Assembly (NCBI RefSeq): GCF_024734385.1
Contig: NZ_JANHAP010000001.1
Coordinates: forward strand, 248,001-312,000
Reading direction: 5' to 3'
DNA: 64,000 nucleotides
Origin: Dasania sp. GY-MA-18
GTDB lineage: Bacteria; Pseudomonadota; Gammaproteobacteria; Pseudomonadales; Dasaniaceae
The notes below the pieces were generated by a model. That model was not told the DNA's origin, made no database searches, and was given only the letters and a program-made list of their open reading frames with translations. This document shows positions 37,527-46,140 of this stretch, piece by piece (the stretch's first letter is position 1; each line of letters begins with the position of its first letter). Position numbers and translations under genes: made by a program.

Positions 37527-37608
37527 TAGAACTAAGTATTATAATCATTCGTAGTTATATACCTGTACCTGCTGCAACAATCGCAGGACAGGCTAAAGGA
37601 GAGTACTC

Positions 37609-38409
37609 ATGGCACAAGTTGTAGCAACCAATGTTGCATCACTTAATGCTCAGCGCAACTTAACAAAAAGCGGTAACAGTCTAGCGACCTCGTTACAGCG
37701 CCTATCATCAGGCCTACGTATTAACAGTGCCAAAGATGATGCCGCCGGCCTACAAATATCAAACCAGCTAACCTCGCAAATTCGTGGTATGACAGTAGCT
37801 GCACGCAACTCCAATGACGGTATCTCACTAGCCCAGGTTGCTGAAGGCGCCATGGATGAGGTAACCAACATTTTTCAGCGTATGCGTGAATTAGCAGTAC
37901 AGGCTGCTAACGGCACCAATAGCACCAATGAGCGCACAGCCTTGAATGCCGAATACGCTGCCTTGGCCTCAGAGGTCGACCGTATCGCCAGCACAACACG
38001 CTTTGGTAACACCAACCTACTCACCGGCAGCTTAGACACCACCCTGCAAGTAGGTGACAAAGCAGGCGAAACTATAGCCCTAAGTATTGCAGCTATTGCT
38101 AATGTTGGTGGTAGCCTAGGCACTTCAGCTGCTGCTGCAACGGCTATGACCTCACTAACAGCTGCTATACAGGCTATTGATGCTCAACGCGGTAAACTAG
38201 GTGCTATTCAAAACCGCTTAGAATCCACTATTGCTAACACCAATAGCATTATTGAAAACGCGTCAGCCGCTCGCTCACGTATACGTGATGCCGACTTTGC
38301 GGTAGAAACAGCCAATCTAACCCGTGCCCAGATCTTGCAACAAGCCGGCACATCTGTGTTGTCGCAAGCTAATGCTATTCCACAGGGAGTACTCTCTCTG
38401 CTACAGTAA
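37609..38409 (+). CDS. fliC: Flagellin 3
   Basis: A 266-residue flagellin. Its N-terminal ~110 residues equal those of copy 2, and the central part (ALSIAAIANVGGSLGTSAAAA) is the most divergent of the three. AAAGGAGAG lies 7 bases before the ATG. I find no sigma-28 promoter in the 82-base gap before it, so it may rely on read-through from copy 2. Confidence 0.96.
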   Translation: MAQVVATNVASLNAQRNLTKSGNSLATSLQRLSSGLRINSAKDDAAGLQISNQLTSQIRGMTVAARNSNDGISLAQVAEGAMDEVTNIFQRMRELAVQAANGTNSTNERTALNAEYAALASEVDRIASTTRFGNTNLLTGSLDTTLQVGDKAGETIALSIAAIANVGGSLGTSAAAATAMTSLTAAIQAIDAQRGKLGAIQNRLESTIANTNSIIENASAARSRIRDADFAVETANLTRAQILQQAGTSVLSQANAIPQGVLSLLQ

Positions 38410-38425
38410 CGCAATGGATCAGCTC

Positions 38426-38449
38426 CTCGCTAGGCTAACGCCTAGCGAG
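38426..38449 (+). terminator. Perfect 10-bp hairpin between flagellin 3 and flaG
   Basis: CTCGCTAGGC, loop TAAC, GCCTAGCGAG; no T run follows. It sits between the flagellin 3 stop and the flaG ribosome site and may dampen read-through or shield the abundant flagellin mRNA. Confidence 0.55.
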
Positions 38450-38471
38450 ACTTAATGAAGTGAGAAACACC

Positions 38472-38870
38472 ATGACAACCAGCATCACAAACTTGTCAGA
38501 TAGGTTCTCCGATACCACTCAAGTAACACAAAAATCGGAATCCGCCTCGCAACAGGACGCTGTGCGGAAGCGGGCAATAGCTGCCGAACAAAAAAACATC
38601 CCAGACCCCAGCACTAACCTTAAGAATGTTTCGGAACCTACCAGCCAAGCCGAAATTGAGGCCGTTCTGGAAAAACTTAATCTTGCGGTAGAAAACATCC
38701 AGAGAGGCTTAAACTTCAGAATTGATGAAAGCCACGACGGTGTTATCATCAAGGTTATCGATCAGGCAACTAAAGAAACTATTAGACAAATCCCTTCCGA
38801 AGAAATGCTAAGAATCTATGAGCGTCTTGAAGAAGTTAACAGTCTCTTATTTGATGATATTAAAGTATAA
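38472..38870 (+). CDS. flaG: FlaG family flagellar protein
   Basis: A 132-residue protein. The polar N-terminal half is followed by the FlaG core: AVLEKLNLAVENIQRGLNFRIDESHDGVIIKVIDQATKETIRQIPSEEMLRI. FlaG proteins influence filament length. Its place between flagellin and fliD is the classical one. ATG 38472 is preferred to the in-frame GTG at 38460, which overlaps the likely ribosome site. Confidence 0.9.
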   Translation: MTTSITNLSDRFSDTTQVTQKSESASQQDAVRKRAIAAEQKNIPDPSTNLKNVSEPTSQAEIEAVLEKLNLAVENIQRGLNFRIDESHDGVIIKVIDQATKETIRQIPSEEMLRIYERLEEVNSLLFDDIKV

Positions 38871-38940
38871 TCGCACATACGGCCTCTAAGTACCTTCTTA
38901 TTGGCCTCTATCTCTAACGGAAGCAGCAAGGAGTAACAAC

Positions 38941-40296
38941 GTGGCAATTACTGCGTCAGGCATAGGCTCCGGTATAGACATACACGGACTAGTAGCCCAG
39001 TTAGTGGATTCAGAACGCGCGCGCCCAGAGCAATTGCTTGACGATAGAGCCAGCACACTTAATAGCCAAATATCCGCCCTTGGCCAACTAAAAAGCTCTA
39101 TTTCTACTTTTCAAAAAAGCTTAGCTACCCTTACTGACCCCGCCGCATTTATTATCTATAGCGGCAGCTCCAGCAATGAAAGCGTTGCCACCCTATCTAC
39201 TGACGACAGCGCACAACCCGGCACTTTTAACATCAATGTCACACAAATAGCTAAAGCCCACAAATCCAGCTCGACTTTAATGGCCAATGCAAACGCATTT
39301 GAAGTTGGTACCGGCGACCTCACTATAGAAAACGCCAATGGCGACAGTTTCACACTGACGTTTGCAGGCGGCGGCGATAACACCCTCAATGCTATGCGGG
39401 ACGCCATAAATGACGCCTCAGATAATTTCGGCGTAACTGCGACAGTTATCAATATTGACGATGGTATGGGGGGAAGTGGCAGCAAACTAGTCATCACCGC
39501 GAATGAGACAGGCACGGATAACAGCTTAACGTTTACCTCCGACCCTGGGCTGGGAATGAGCACCGTCACCCCCGCCGCCAATGCCATTGTTGAAATTGAC
39601 GGCAGCAGTAATGTATACAACAGCCAATCAAATACCATAACCGGCGCCATTGATGGCATTAGTATTGAAGCAAAAACACTAGGCACTACCACTATCAGCG
39701 TTGCTACTGATCAAGATGCCATCATTGAAAGTGTTGAAGAATTTATCGAAGCCTATAACACAATGCGCGGTGTATTTAACATCCAAGCTTCCTATAATAA
39801 CGGTTCTCCCGGGGCTTTATACAGTGACTCCACGGTAAGAAGTCTTAACTCACAAATTACCAGCATAATTTCTGATACAGTACCCTCGGCTACCAGTGCA
39901 TTTAACTCCTTATCGTCACTAGGTATAACCACTAATGAGAATGGTGAGCTTTCGCTAAACAGCAGTAATTTGAAAAAAGCTTTAGATAATGATTTTGATG
40001 CAGTGTCTGTTGTTCTTACTGCTACAGACGGCATAACTGCTCGCCTGGATAACACTGTGGATGAGTATGTGAAATTCCAAGGCCTGTTCGATAATAAAAA
40101 TGAGTCCTACAATACCCGTTTAGGCCTCATTGACGACGCAAGAGCACGATTAGACTATCGCATTGGTAAACTGGAGGCACGCCTAACTGCGCAATTTATC
40201 GCAATGGATGGACTGCTAGCCACCCTGAACACTACAGGTAGCTTTTTAACACAACAGCTCGCCAATCTCCCCGGTGTAGTAAAATCAAGCTCTTAA
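38941..40296 (+). CDS. fliD: Flagellar filament cap protein FliD
   Basis: A 451-residue FliD. N-terminal ITASGIGSGIDIHGLVAQLVDSERAR, the FliD_N region to ~110, and FliD_C from ~220 with a helical C-terminus (RIGKLEARLTAQFIAMDGLLATLNTTGSFLTQQL). It caps the filament tip and folds incoming flagellin. The start is GTG with AAGGAG 8 bases upstream. It forms a unit with flaG. Confidence 0.93.
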   Translation: MAITASGIGSGIDIHGLVAQLVDSERARPEQLLDDRASTLNSQISALGQLKSSISTFQKSLATLTDPAAFIIYSGSSSNESVATLSTDDSAQPGTFNINVTQIAKAHKSSSTLMANANAFEVGTGDLTIENANGDSFTLTFAGGGDNTLNAMRDAINDASDNFGVTATVINIDDGMGGSGSKLVITANETGTDNSLTFTSDPGLGMSTVTPAANAIVEIDGSSNVYNSQSNTITGAIDGISIEAKTLGTTTISVATDQDAIIESVEEFIEAYNTMRGVFNIQASYNNGSPGALYSDSTVRSLNSQITSIISDTVPSATSAFNSLSSLGITTNENGELSLNSSNLKKALDNDFDAVSVVLTATDGITARLDNTVDEYVKFQGLFDNKNESYNTRLGLIDDARARLDYRIGKLEARLTAQFIAMDGLLATLNTTGSFLTQQLANLPGVVKSSS

Positions 40297-40333
40297 CCTT
40301 AGATAGATCCCGTAACCAGCATCCCTACATTTA

Positions 40334-40657
40334 ATGAAAGTTAATAAGCCTTTAAAAAAACTTCATCAAGCCACTGCAATTAGTGAAGAAATTTTACACG
40401 CATTGAAAAACGGCGATTCAAATCAGGCTAATAGTCTTGCCGAGTTACGACTATCACTAATACAAAGCATTTCTTTTAGCGATTTATTACAATCACACCC
40501 CAAAGAAGCCCCACTTGCCATAGAGCAATTCGAAAAAAGTAATCATCGCCTCATTGAAACAAGTAACAACATAAAATTGGCCATCAGCGATGAAATTAAA
40601 AAAGTTAAAAAAAGTCTCACTGGAGCCAAAATATATAACGAAATTAACAAGCAATAA
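40334..40657 (+). CDS. FliT-like small helical protein
   Basis: A 107-residue all-helical protein directly after fliD, where FliS/FliT chaperones normally lie. A pattern of helices with LAELRLSLIQSISF, a central acidic helix and a basic C-terminus (KKVKKSLTGAKIYNEI) resembles FliT. Identity is weak, so I give no symbol. fliS itself has moved to the other side of the flagellin genes. Confidence 0.62.
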   Translation: MKVNKPLKKLHQATAISEEILHALKNGDSNQANSLAELRLSLIQSISFSDLLQSHPKEAPLAIEQFEKSNHRLIETSNNIKLAISDEIKKVKKSLTGAKIYNEINKQ

Positions 40658-40767
40658 CCTTATAAAATAGCAAACAAAGCTCTCAGCCAAAAAAATCACA
40701 TACTAGATTTGTCCATCAGCATAACTTACCCTTAAAGCTAAATACCACGAAATGACCGACGATTTAT

Positions 40768-42051
40768 ATGGCTGACGACTTCCACAATATTAGCATCATC
40801 GCTCAACGCTGGCCGTCGCTAGCAAAAACCCTCAATCAGCAAGATATTTCTTGTCTAAATGCCAGCCTAGTTAAAGGCAGAGAAGAAACGATCAGCATTG
40901 ACGGCATACAACTAAGCAGCCGACACAATCGAGCCACAGAAGCTCAGCTACTAGTAAGCCAAATACCTGATGACGCAGAAGTCATCAACCTTTACGGCAC
41001 AGCCCTAGGCGACCTTCAACAAGCTATTTTACAGCGTAAAAACATACGGCTACTACGAGTATTCATACTCAACGAAGCAGTATTTTCATTGGTATTAAAA
41101 CATACCGACCAGAGTAGCTGGCTAAACGATCCAAGAGTCTCATTGCAAACTCCATTAGCTAACGAAGAGGTAAAACACCCATTTATATCTATAGCCCCTG
41201 AACTTAGCCTTGCTTCAGACCAGCACTTAAAACTTCGCGATCATATTCTCAATGAAAACCAAACTAACTTTATTTATAAAAACCATATAAATAACAGCGC
41301 CTCAATTAATGAGCAGATAAACAAAAATATAGACCTCATCAAATCAGATAATGATGTGCAGTCACTCTTTAATAGCCGCAGGCATTCAAAGGCTTTCGTT
41401 ATAGGAACAGGGCCTTCACTAGAGCGCTGCTATACCTATATAAAGTCAGCATGCAAAAATGAGAATATTTTAATTATAGCTGTAGACACTGCATTCAAAG
41501 CATTAACAGCTAACAGCATAAAACCCGACATTGTTGTTACCGTCGATGAAGAAACCAACACTAATGAGCTAAGTCCTCAGCACTCTGAAGGGATTTCATT
41601 AGTTTACTTCCCAAGAACAAACATAAACGTGCTTAGCGCGTGGCGAGGAAAAAGGTATACCAGCTATTCTACCAGCCCAGCGTATAACCGCATTTCAGAA
41701 ACACACCCAAAGGGGCGACTGTATTCTGGGGGTAGTGTCATACACCCAGCAGTTGATCTTGCGGTAAAAATGGGCGCAAACTCTATCACACTATTTGGCT
41801 GTGATTTCGGATTCCATAGCAATAAAACCCACGCCGAATGGAAAGAAGGCGAGCTAGGGCTAGATTATACGAATAATCAAGGCCAGGTTAAGAATGGCTA
41901 CGGTGAGATGATTGCTACCGTGCCAAATTTTCGCAGCTATTTGTGCAATTTAGAAAACTATATCAAATTGCACCCGCACATCACATTTTACAATTCCTGT
42001 CGGTATGGAGCCCTAATTGCAGGAACAGAGTATATTGAGGCTAAGCTATGA
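40768..42051 (+). CDS. Second DUF115/Maf-like protein
   Basis: A 427-residue protein. Its core AFVIGTGPSLERCYTYIKSA (~210-229), IKPDIVVTVDEETNTNELS and SGGSVIHPAVDLAVKMGANSITLFGCDFGF match the DUF115 region of the larger protein at 19772, with the GxGPSL loop and Asp-rich patches. It lacks the TPR tail. It is probably a second flagellin glycosyltransferase, perhaps for another sugar. The next gene overlaps its end by 4 bases. Confidence 0.82.
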   Translation: MADDFHNISIIAQRWPSLAKTLNQQDISCLNASLVKGREETISIDGIQLSSRHNRATEAQLLVSQIPDDAEVINLYGTALGDLQQAILQRKNIRLLRVFILNEAVFSLVLKHTDQSSWLNDPRVSLQTPLANEEVKHPFISIAPELSLASDQHLKLRDHILNENQTNFIYKNHINNSASINEQINKNIDLIKSDNDVQSLFNSRRHSKAFVIGTGPSLERCYTYIKSACKNENILIIAVDTAFKALTANSIKPDIVVTVDEETNTNELSPQHSEGISLVYFPRTNINVLSAWRGKRYTSYSTSPAYNRISETHPKGRLYSGGSVIHPAVDLAVKMGANSITLFGCDFGFHSNKTHAEWKEGELGLDYTNNQGQVKNGYGEMIATVPNFRSYLCNLENYIKLHPHITFYNSCRYGALIAGTEYIEAKL

Positions 42052-42326
42052 AAGCTGAACTCACCACAATACGAAATGAATCCTTATCTATTGCTAACAG
42101 CCTGAGACTAGGTAGAAACATTGAGGTCAGCGAAAAAATAGTATCACTTACACAGCTGCTAGGTGAACTTGCCACATCGCTTACTCCTAAGCAGCTAAAC
42201 GACCTGCATCCTATATTAATTGACTTATTGGCTGCCCAAGAGCGTTCAGACTGGTTGTGCCTAGCTGATTACTTGGAGTACGAACTCATTGAGTTCCTTG
42301 ACGAAAACAGCAAAAACAACGATTAA
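42048..42326 (+). CDS. Small hypothetical protein coupled to the DUF115 gene
   Basis: A 92-residue helical acidic protein, no recognised domain. The segment AAQERSDWLCLADYLEYELIEFL near the end looks conserved-type. ATGA overlap with the DUF115 gene implies coupled translation and so a likely partner role. Confidence 0.75.
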   Translation: MKAELTTIRNESLSIANSLRLGRNIEVSEKIVSLTQLLGELATSLTPKQLNDLHPILIDLLAAQERSDWLCLADYLEYELIEFLDENSKNND

Positions 42327-42334
42327 AACAAGCA

Positions 42335-42361
42335 TAAAGTTTTTACAAAATCGGCCGATAT
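42335..42361 (+). promoter_or_regulatory. Consensus sigma-28 promoter before two small unknown genes
   Basis: TAAAGTTT (42335-42342), 11 bases, GCCGATAT (42354-42361): 15 of 16 consensus bases with exact spacing, 46 bases before the ATG at 42407. It is the strongest sigma-28 match in the window together with that of flgM. Confidence 0.9.
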
Positions 42362-42406
42362 CAATGTAAAGGGCAAGCGCTCCCCTTCTCAAGGTTGATA
42401 TAACTA

Positions 42407-42643
42407 ATGAAAAACTCCAAGCTAGAAAAAAAGCTTAAAATTAAAACTGGCAACAATATCTCCAAAGCATATATAGCCATTAGTAATGGTCCTTACCCCA
42501 TAAACCTGTACGATAAGAGCCCGCTAAAGATAAATAGCCATAGTTCGAGTTTTACCAATCATTTCCAGCACATAAAACGCACAATTAACTTTATACTCCC
42601 TGACAAGCAAAGAAAATTTACTGTCATTGTTTCTAATCGTTAA
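42407..42643 (+). CDS. Small hypothetical protein under a sigma-28 promoter
   Basis: A 78-residue protein with a basic N-terminus (KNSKLEKKLKIKTG) and a likely beta-rich rest. LYDKSPLKINSHS followed by INFILPDKQRKFTVIVSNR loosely recalls the second half of a PilZ domain (D-x-S-x-x motif), but the RxxxR c-di-GMP motif is absent and the chain is short, so I do not assign it. AAGGTTG lies about 10 bases upstream of the ATG. The promoter makes it a late flagellar gene. Confidence 0.62.
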   Translation: MKNSKLEKKLKIKTGNNISKAYIAISNGPYPINLYDKSPLKINSHSSSFTNHFQHIKRTINFILPDKQRKFTVIVSNR

Positions 42644-42652
42644 TATACTCTT

Positions 42653-42961
42653 ATGAACCACAGAAAATTAAATACTAACGACTTTGAAACATGCGAAAAC
42701 GATATTTATCATAGCTGGGAGAAAAGTAAACAGCTAGAGCGCATGATTATCAGCTCATCAAATCAAAACAAATGGACTGATGTACTTAGCAATTGTCAAA
42801 CAAGAACAATGCAGCTACTACTGCACTTTAAAAAATACCCTATAGGCCCAGAAACCGCTTATTTTTATCAACATAATTTAAGCGAACATCTACGCAATGA
42901 AAAAATCATTGAGCAGATACGAAGAAAGGCCACTAAACAAATATTACAACTTGTAAAGTAA
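42653..42961 (+). CDS. Small helical protein, possible FliT-like chaperone
   Basis: A 102-residue helical basic protein: SWEKSKQLERMIISSSNQNKWTDVLSNCQTRTMQLLLHF resembles the FliT pattern of an aromatic/Leu helix, a W-centred turn and an Arg-rich helix. It starts 9 bases after the preceding stop and is driven by the same sigma-28 promoter. Convergent with flgL, with no terminator seen between. Function unproven. Confidence 0.65.
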   Translation: MNHRKLNTNDFETCENDIYHSWEKSKQLERMIISSSNQNKWTDVLSNCQTRTMQLLLHFKKYPIGPETAYFYQHNLSEHLRNEKIIEQIRRKATKQILQLVK

Positions 42962-42967
42962 GTAGCA

Positions 42968-44170
42968 CTATCGCAAGAAGTTAAACAAAGACAACGAACT
43001 TACGCGGCTAAAGGTCTGCTGGGCAGCTTCCAGCACAAAGGTCTCCTGACTCAAACGACTAATCGCTTCGGCGTAGTCTAAATCCCTAATATCGGATATC
43101 AACTCCTGATTAAGCAAGCCCACTCCTTCATGCAAAGCCTTTACGCTCTCAGCAGTATTTAAGCGCGCACCAACCTCAGCCCAAACCTGGCCCAAACTGG
43201 ACTCAGCTGCAGCGAAATTGGTCAATGAGTCGTCAATTAATTGATCCAAAACCACTTTATCAGCTGGGGTATCAGTTAAGGTATTCAAGCCCTCTACTAA
43301 ATTTTGCAGGGAAGTGATCATGCTCTGCTTGCCAGAAGACTCCACATAAAAATCATCACCTGCCACAGGCGTTCCAGAAATTGTGACTTCTACGCCATTA
43401 AAAGTGATGGGGTTGCCTGAGGTGTATGGCTGAGCGACCAATATAGGCACACCATTTTCATCATTAACATCAAAAGTAGCAGGGCCGGTAAAGGTAATCT
43501 CATAATCCAAAGGATAACTAGCATCGTAGCTAGCCTGATTGACTACCCGCTGGCTGGAAACCACGGCAGCCGCGCTATTAGTCGTGGTATAAAAAGTATT
43601 TTGCGCAGAAGGTATATCTTCAAAGATGCGACGACCACTATCGCTAATTGCTATAGCTGTACCATTAGCAACGGTCACCTTACGCTGCCCCTCGTCACCT
43701 TGATAAACATAATCACCGGCGGAGTTTTGTACAAAAGGCTGAGTCCCACCCTTAAAGCCGGCAAAGATATATTCACCGTTTGCATCAGTGCTATTGGCTA
43801 TAGAGACAAGTTCTTCCAAGCGAGTGCCAAGCTCAGCCGCAATGGATTTGCGCTCGCTAAAAGCATTGGTACCATTAGCAGCCTGCAAGGTTAACTCTTT
43901 TACCCGAATCAGCAAGTCATTAACGCTGGACAGCCGTACCTCTTCTATCTCTAGCCGGCTTTCAACAAAGCTAATGTTTTTTTCAAACTGCTCTAACTGA
44001 GATTGCTCTTGATCCAACTGTATCAACTTAGCCGCACCTACAGGGTCGTCTGCAGGCGTACCTATGCGTTTACCTGTTGAGATTTGGTTTTGAGTATTAA
44101 AGCTTTGTTCCTGTATGCGCAGCATACTGCTTAAGCTTTGATTAAAACCCTGTAAAAATGAAAGCCTCAT
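42968..44170 (-). CDS. flgL: Hook-filament junction protein FlgL
   Basis: A 400-residue FlgL/HAP3. Flagellin-like N-terminus (FLQGFNQSLSSMLRIQEQSFNTQNQISTGKRI, DDPVGAAKLIQLDQEQSQLEQF) and C-terminus (DLDYAEAISRLSQETFVLEAAQQTF). The usual middle insertion explains the length. Joins hook to filament with FlgK. Last gene of the minus-strand flg run. Confidence 0.93.
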   Translation of the reverse strand: MRLSFLQGFNQSLSSMLRIQEQSFNTQNQISTGKRIGTPADDPVGAAKLIQLDQEQSQLEQFEKNISFVESRLEIEEVRLSSVNDLLIRVKELTLQAANGTNAFSERKSIAAELGTRLEELVSIANSTDANGEYIFAGFKGGTQPFVQNSAGDYVYQGDEGQRKVTVANGTAIAISDSGRRIFEDIPSAQNTFYTTTNSAAAVVSSQRVVNQASYDASYPLDYEITFTGPATFDVNDENGVPILVAQPYTSGNPITFNGVEVTISGTPVAGDDFYVESSGKQSMITSLQNLVEGLNTLTDTPADKVVLDQLIDDSLTNFAAAESSLGQVWAEVGARLNTAESVKALHEGVGLLNQELISDIRDLDYAEAISRLSQETFVLEAAQQTFSRVSSLSLFNFLR

Positions 44171-44185
44171 AATCTGACTCCTGGG

Positions 44186-46138
44186 CTATCGAAAGGCTGC
44201 TAGCAGCGTATCAAATATTTGCTGCGCAACAGTAATGATGCGTGCCGATGCATTATAGGCCTGTTCAAATTTAATTAAATTGGCGGCCTCTTCATCGAGG
44301 TTAACCCCTGAAACGCTGTCACGGCTTTTTTGCGACTGTATCAACAAGGACTCAGAAGCATCACGGCTAATTCTAAGCTGCGCTGTTTTTGCCCCCAGCT
44401 CCTCCAATAAACGCCCATAGGCATCTTCAAAGTTTAAAGTACCATTATCTAAACTGCTGGCCAAACGCAAATTACCCAAGGCCACTCCGTTTCTATTATC
44501 GGAGATGCCATCAACATTATAATCTACAGTAAATTCATCCCCTGTAGCTGGCGCACCTGTAAGCTCAATGCTGTAAGCGGCATTGGGTGAGGTATAAATA
44601 TTGACGGTATTAGGTACAAAAGCATTACCAGCACTAATTACTGCATTAGTAGAGCTATTAATAACATCGTAACTAGTCGCTGAAGTGAACACGAATTTAA
44701 CCGGCGTGGTGATATCTGTCATGGCTGCGCCGGCAACCGACAACACAGTACCACCCGAGATTATTCCAGTACCGGTATTACCCAAGCTAGAACCCGTTAC
44801 TATAGGAGATGCATAAGCAAATTCTTGTGGCCGGGTTATTTCCAGGGCTATATCTTGAGCCGCCGTTTTGGTTGGGTTGAGATAAAACTTATCGCCGGCA
44901 TTAGGGCTGCTGCTAATATCAAGGTCGAAACCATCAACATTAATAGTCGCGGGAAATGCCCCTATAGTGCCCGAGCTGACTACGGCATTATCAGACTCTC
45001 TAACAATTTGATAAGTTGAACCCGTACCACTAAAGTCAACAAAATAATCGCTAGTAGTCAGCTGGTTAACGTCACTAATAGACACACTTAAAGTAGCCGC
45101 ACCAGTATTACCCACATCAGCGATCACTCGGCTAAGAGTTAATGCTGAGCTGTTGATATCCCTAAAAATATCATCACCAAAATTACCCTCTAAATCTATG
45201 CCCAGTTTATTTTGCTGGTTCATGGTTTCAGCGATACCTAGGGATATACGCCCTAGAGAATTATATATACTAGGTAGTGCATCCTGCTGGTAAGCGACCA
45301 AACCACCTAACTTGCCACCATTGATTAACCGGGTAATCTGCTGGGTGCCGCCCAGGCCACTGATATTGATTTCTAGCTGGCCCGGATTTCTAACACTATT
45401 AGCCGTTACCAATTCATTATGATTGCCGCCCAAGACTAGTGCTTGGCCACTGCCGATAAATACCGATAAGGCCCCATTATCTTCAGCAGCCGTTCGCACA
45501 GTTACTAACTCTGACAATTGAGTAATTAATCGATCACGCTCATCTAATAGCTGATTGGGTTGGCCTTTGCCCCTAGCCATCTCCTCAGTTATGGAAACAT
45601 TTAAATTGGCTATGCCTTCAGCCAAAGAGCTTACCTGCGAGGTAAAAGCTTTGGTTTGCTGATTAATACTCTCTTGTTGCCGCTGTATACGTTGATACAG
45701 AGTATTAAAACGCTCTACCAACCCTTCCAGGTCACTGAGCACTAACTGTCGTGCAGGCATAGAGGTAGGGTCTTGCGCACCCGCCTCTATATCGGAAAAA
45801 ACACTGTCTAAAGCTGGGCTTAAACCACTAAAGCTATCAGCCAGTAAAACATCCATTTCTTCAATGCTGCTCACATAGGCGGCTAAGTTATTAAAACTGG
45901 CAGTATCGGATTGCAGCTGAGTAATTAAAAAGTTCTCTACAATTCTGGATATATCACTAACCCCAGCGCCAGAACCTATAAAACCTACCCCTTGAAAAAA
46001 CTCAGGGCGCGTTTCTACCTCTGCACGCTGCCGGCTATAGCCCTCCACATCGGCGTTGGCAATATTATTACCAGTAACCTGTAAAGAGGTTTGATTAGTA
46101 CTTAAACCGCTAACCCCTATGCTCAATAATGAAGACAT
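44186..46138 (-). CDS. flgK: Hook-filament junction protein FlgK
   Basis: A 650-residue FlgK/HAP1. N-terminal rod-type motif LSIGVSGLSTNQTSLQVTGNNIANADVEGYSRQR and C-terminal SGVNLDEEAANLIKFEQAYNASARIITVAQQIFDTLL. The 650-residue length is within family range. It starts two bases after the flgJ stop. Confidence 0.94.
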   Translation of the reverse strand: MSSLLSIGVSGLSTNQTSLQVTGNNIANADVEGYSRQRAEVETRPEFFQGVGFIGSGAGVSDISRIVENFLITQLQSDTASFNNLAAYVSSIEEMDVLLADSFSGLSPALDSVFSDIEAGAQDPTSMPARQLVLSDLEGLVERFNTLYQRIQRQQESINQQTKAFTSQVSSLAEGIANLNVSITEEMARGKGQPNQLLDERDRLITQLSELVTVRTAAEDNGALSVFIGSGQALVLGGNHNELVTANSVRNPGQLEINISGLGGTQQITRLINGGKLGGLVAYQQDALPSIYNSLGRISLGIAETMNQQNKLGIDLEGNFGDDIFRDINSSALTLSRVIADVGNTGAATLSVSISDVNQLTTSDYFVDFSGTGSTYQIVRESDNAVVSSGTIGAFPATINVDGFDLDISSSPNAGDKFYLNPTKTAAQDIALEITRPQEFAYASPIVTGSSLGNTGTGIISGGTVLSVAGAAMTDITTPVKFVFTSATSYDVINSSTNAVISAGNAFVPNTVNIYTSPNAAYSIELTGAPATGDEFTVDYNVDGISDNRNGVALGNLRLASSLDNGTLNFEDAYGRLLEELGAKTAQLRISRDASESLLIQSQKSRDSVSGVNLDEEAANLIKFEQAYNASARIITVAQQIFDTLLAAFR

Positions 46139-46140
46139 AA

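Noticed and set aside
39156-39692. 178-residue minus-strand frame opposite fliD
   Set aside because: Antisense shadow of the well-supported fliD gene.
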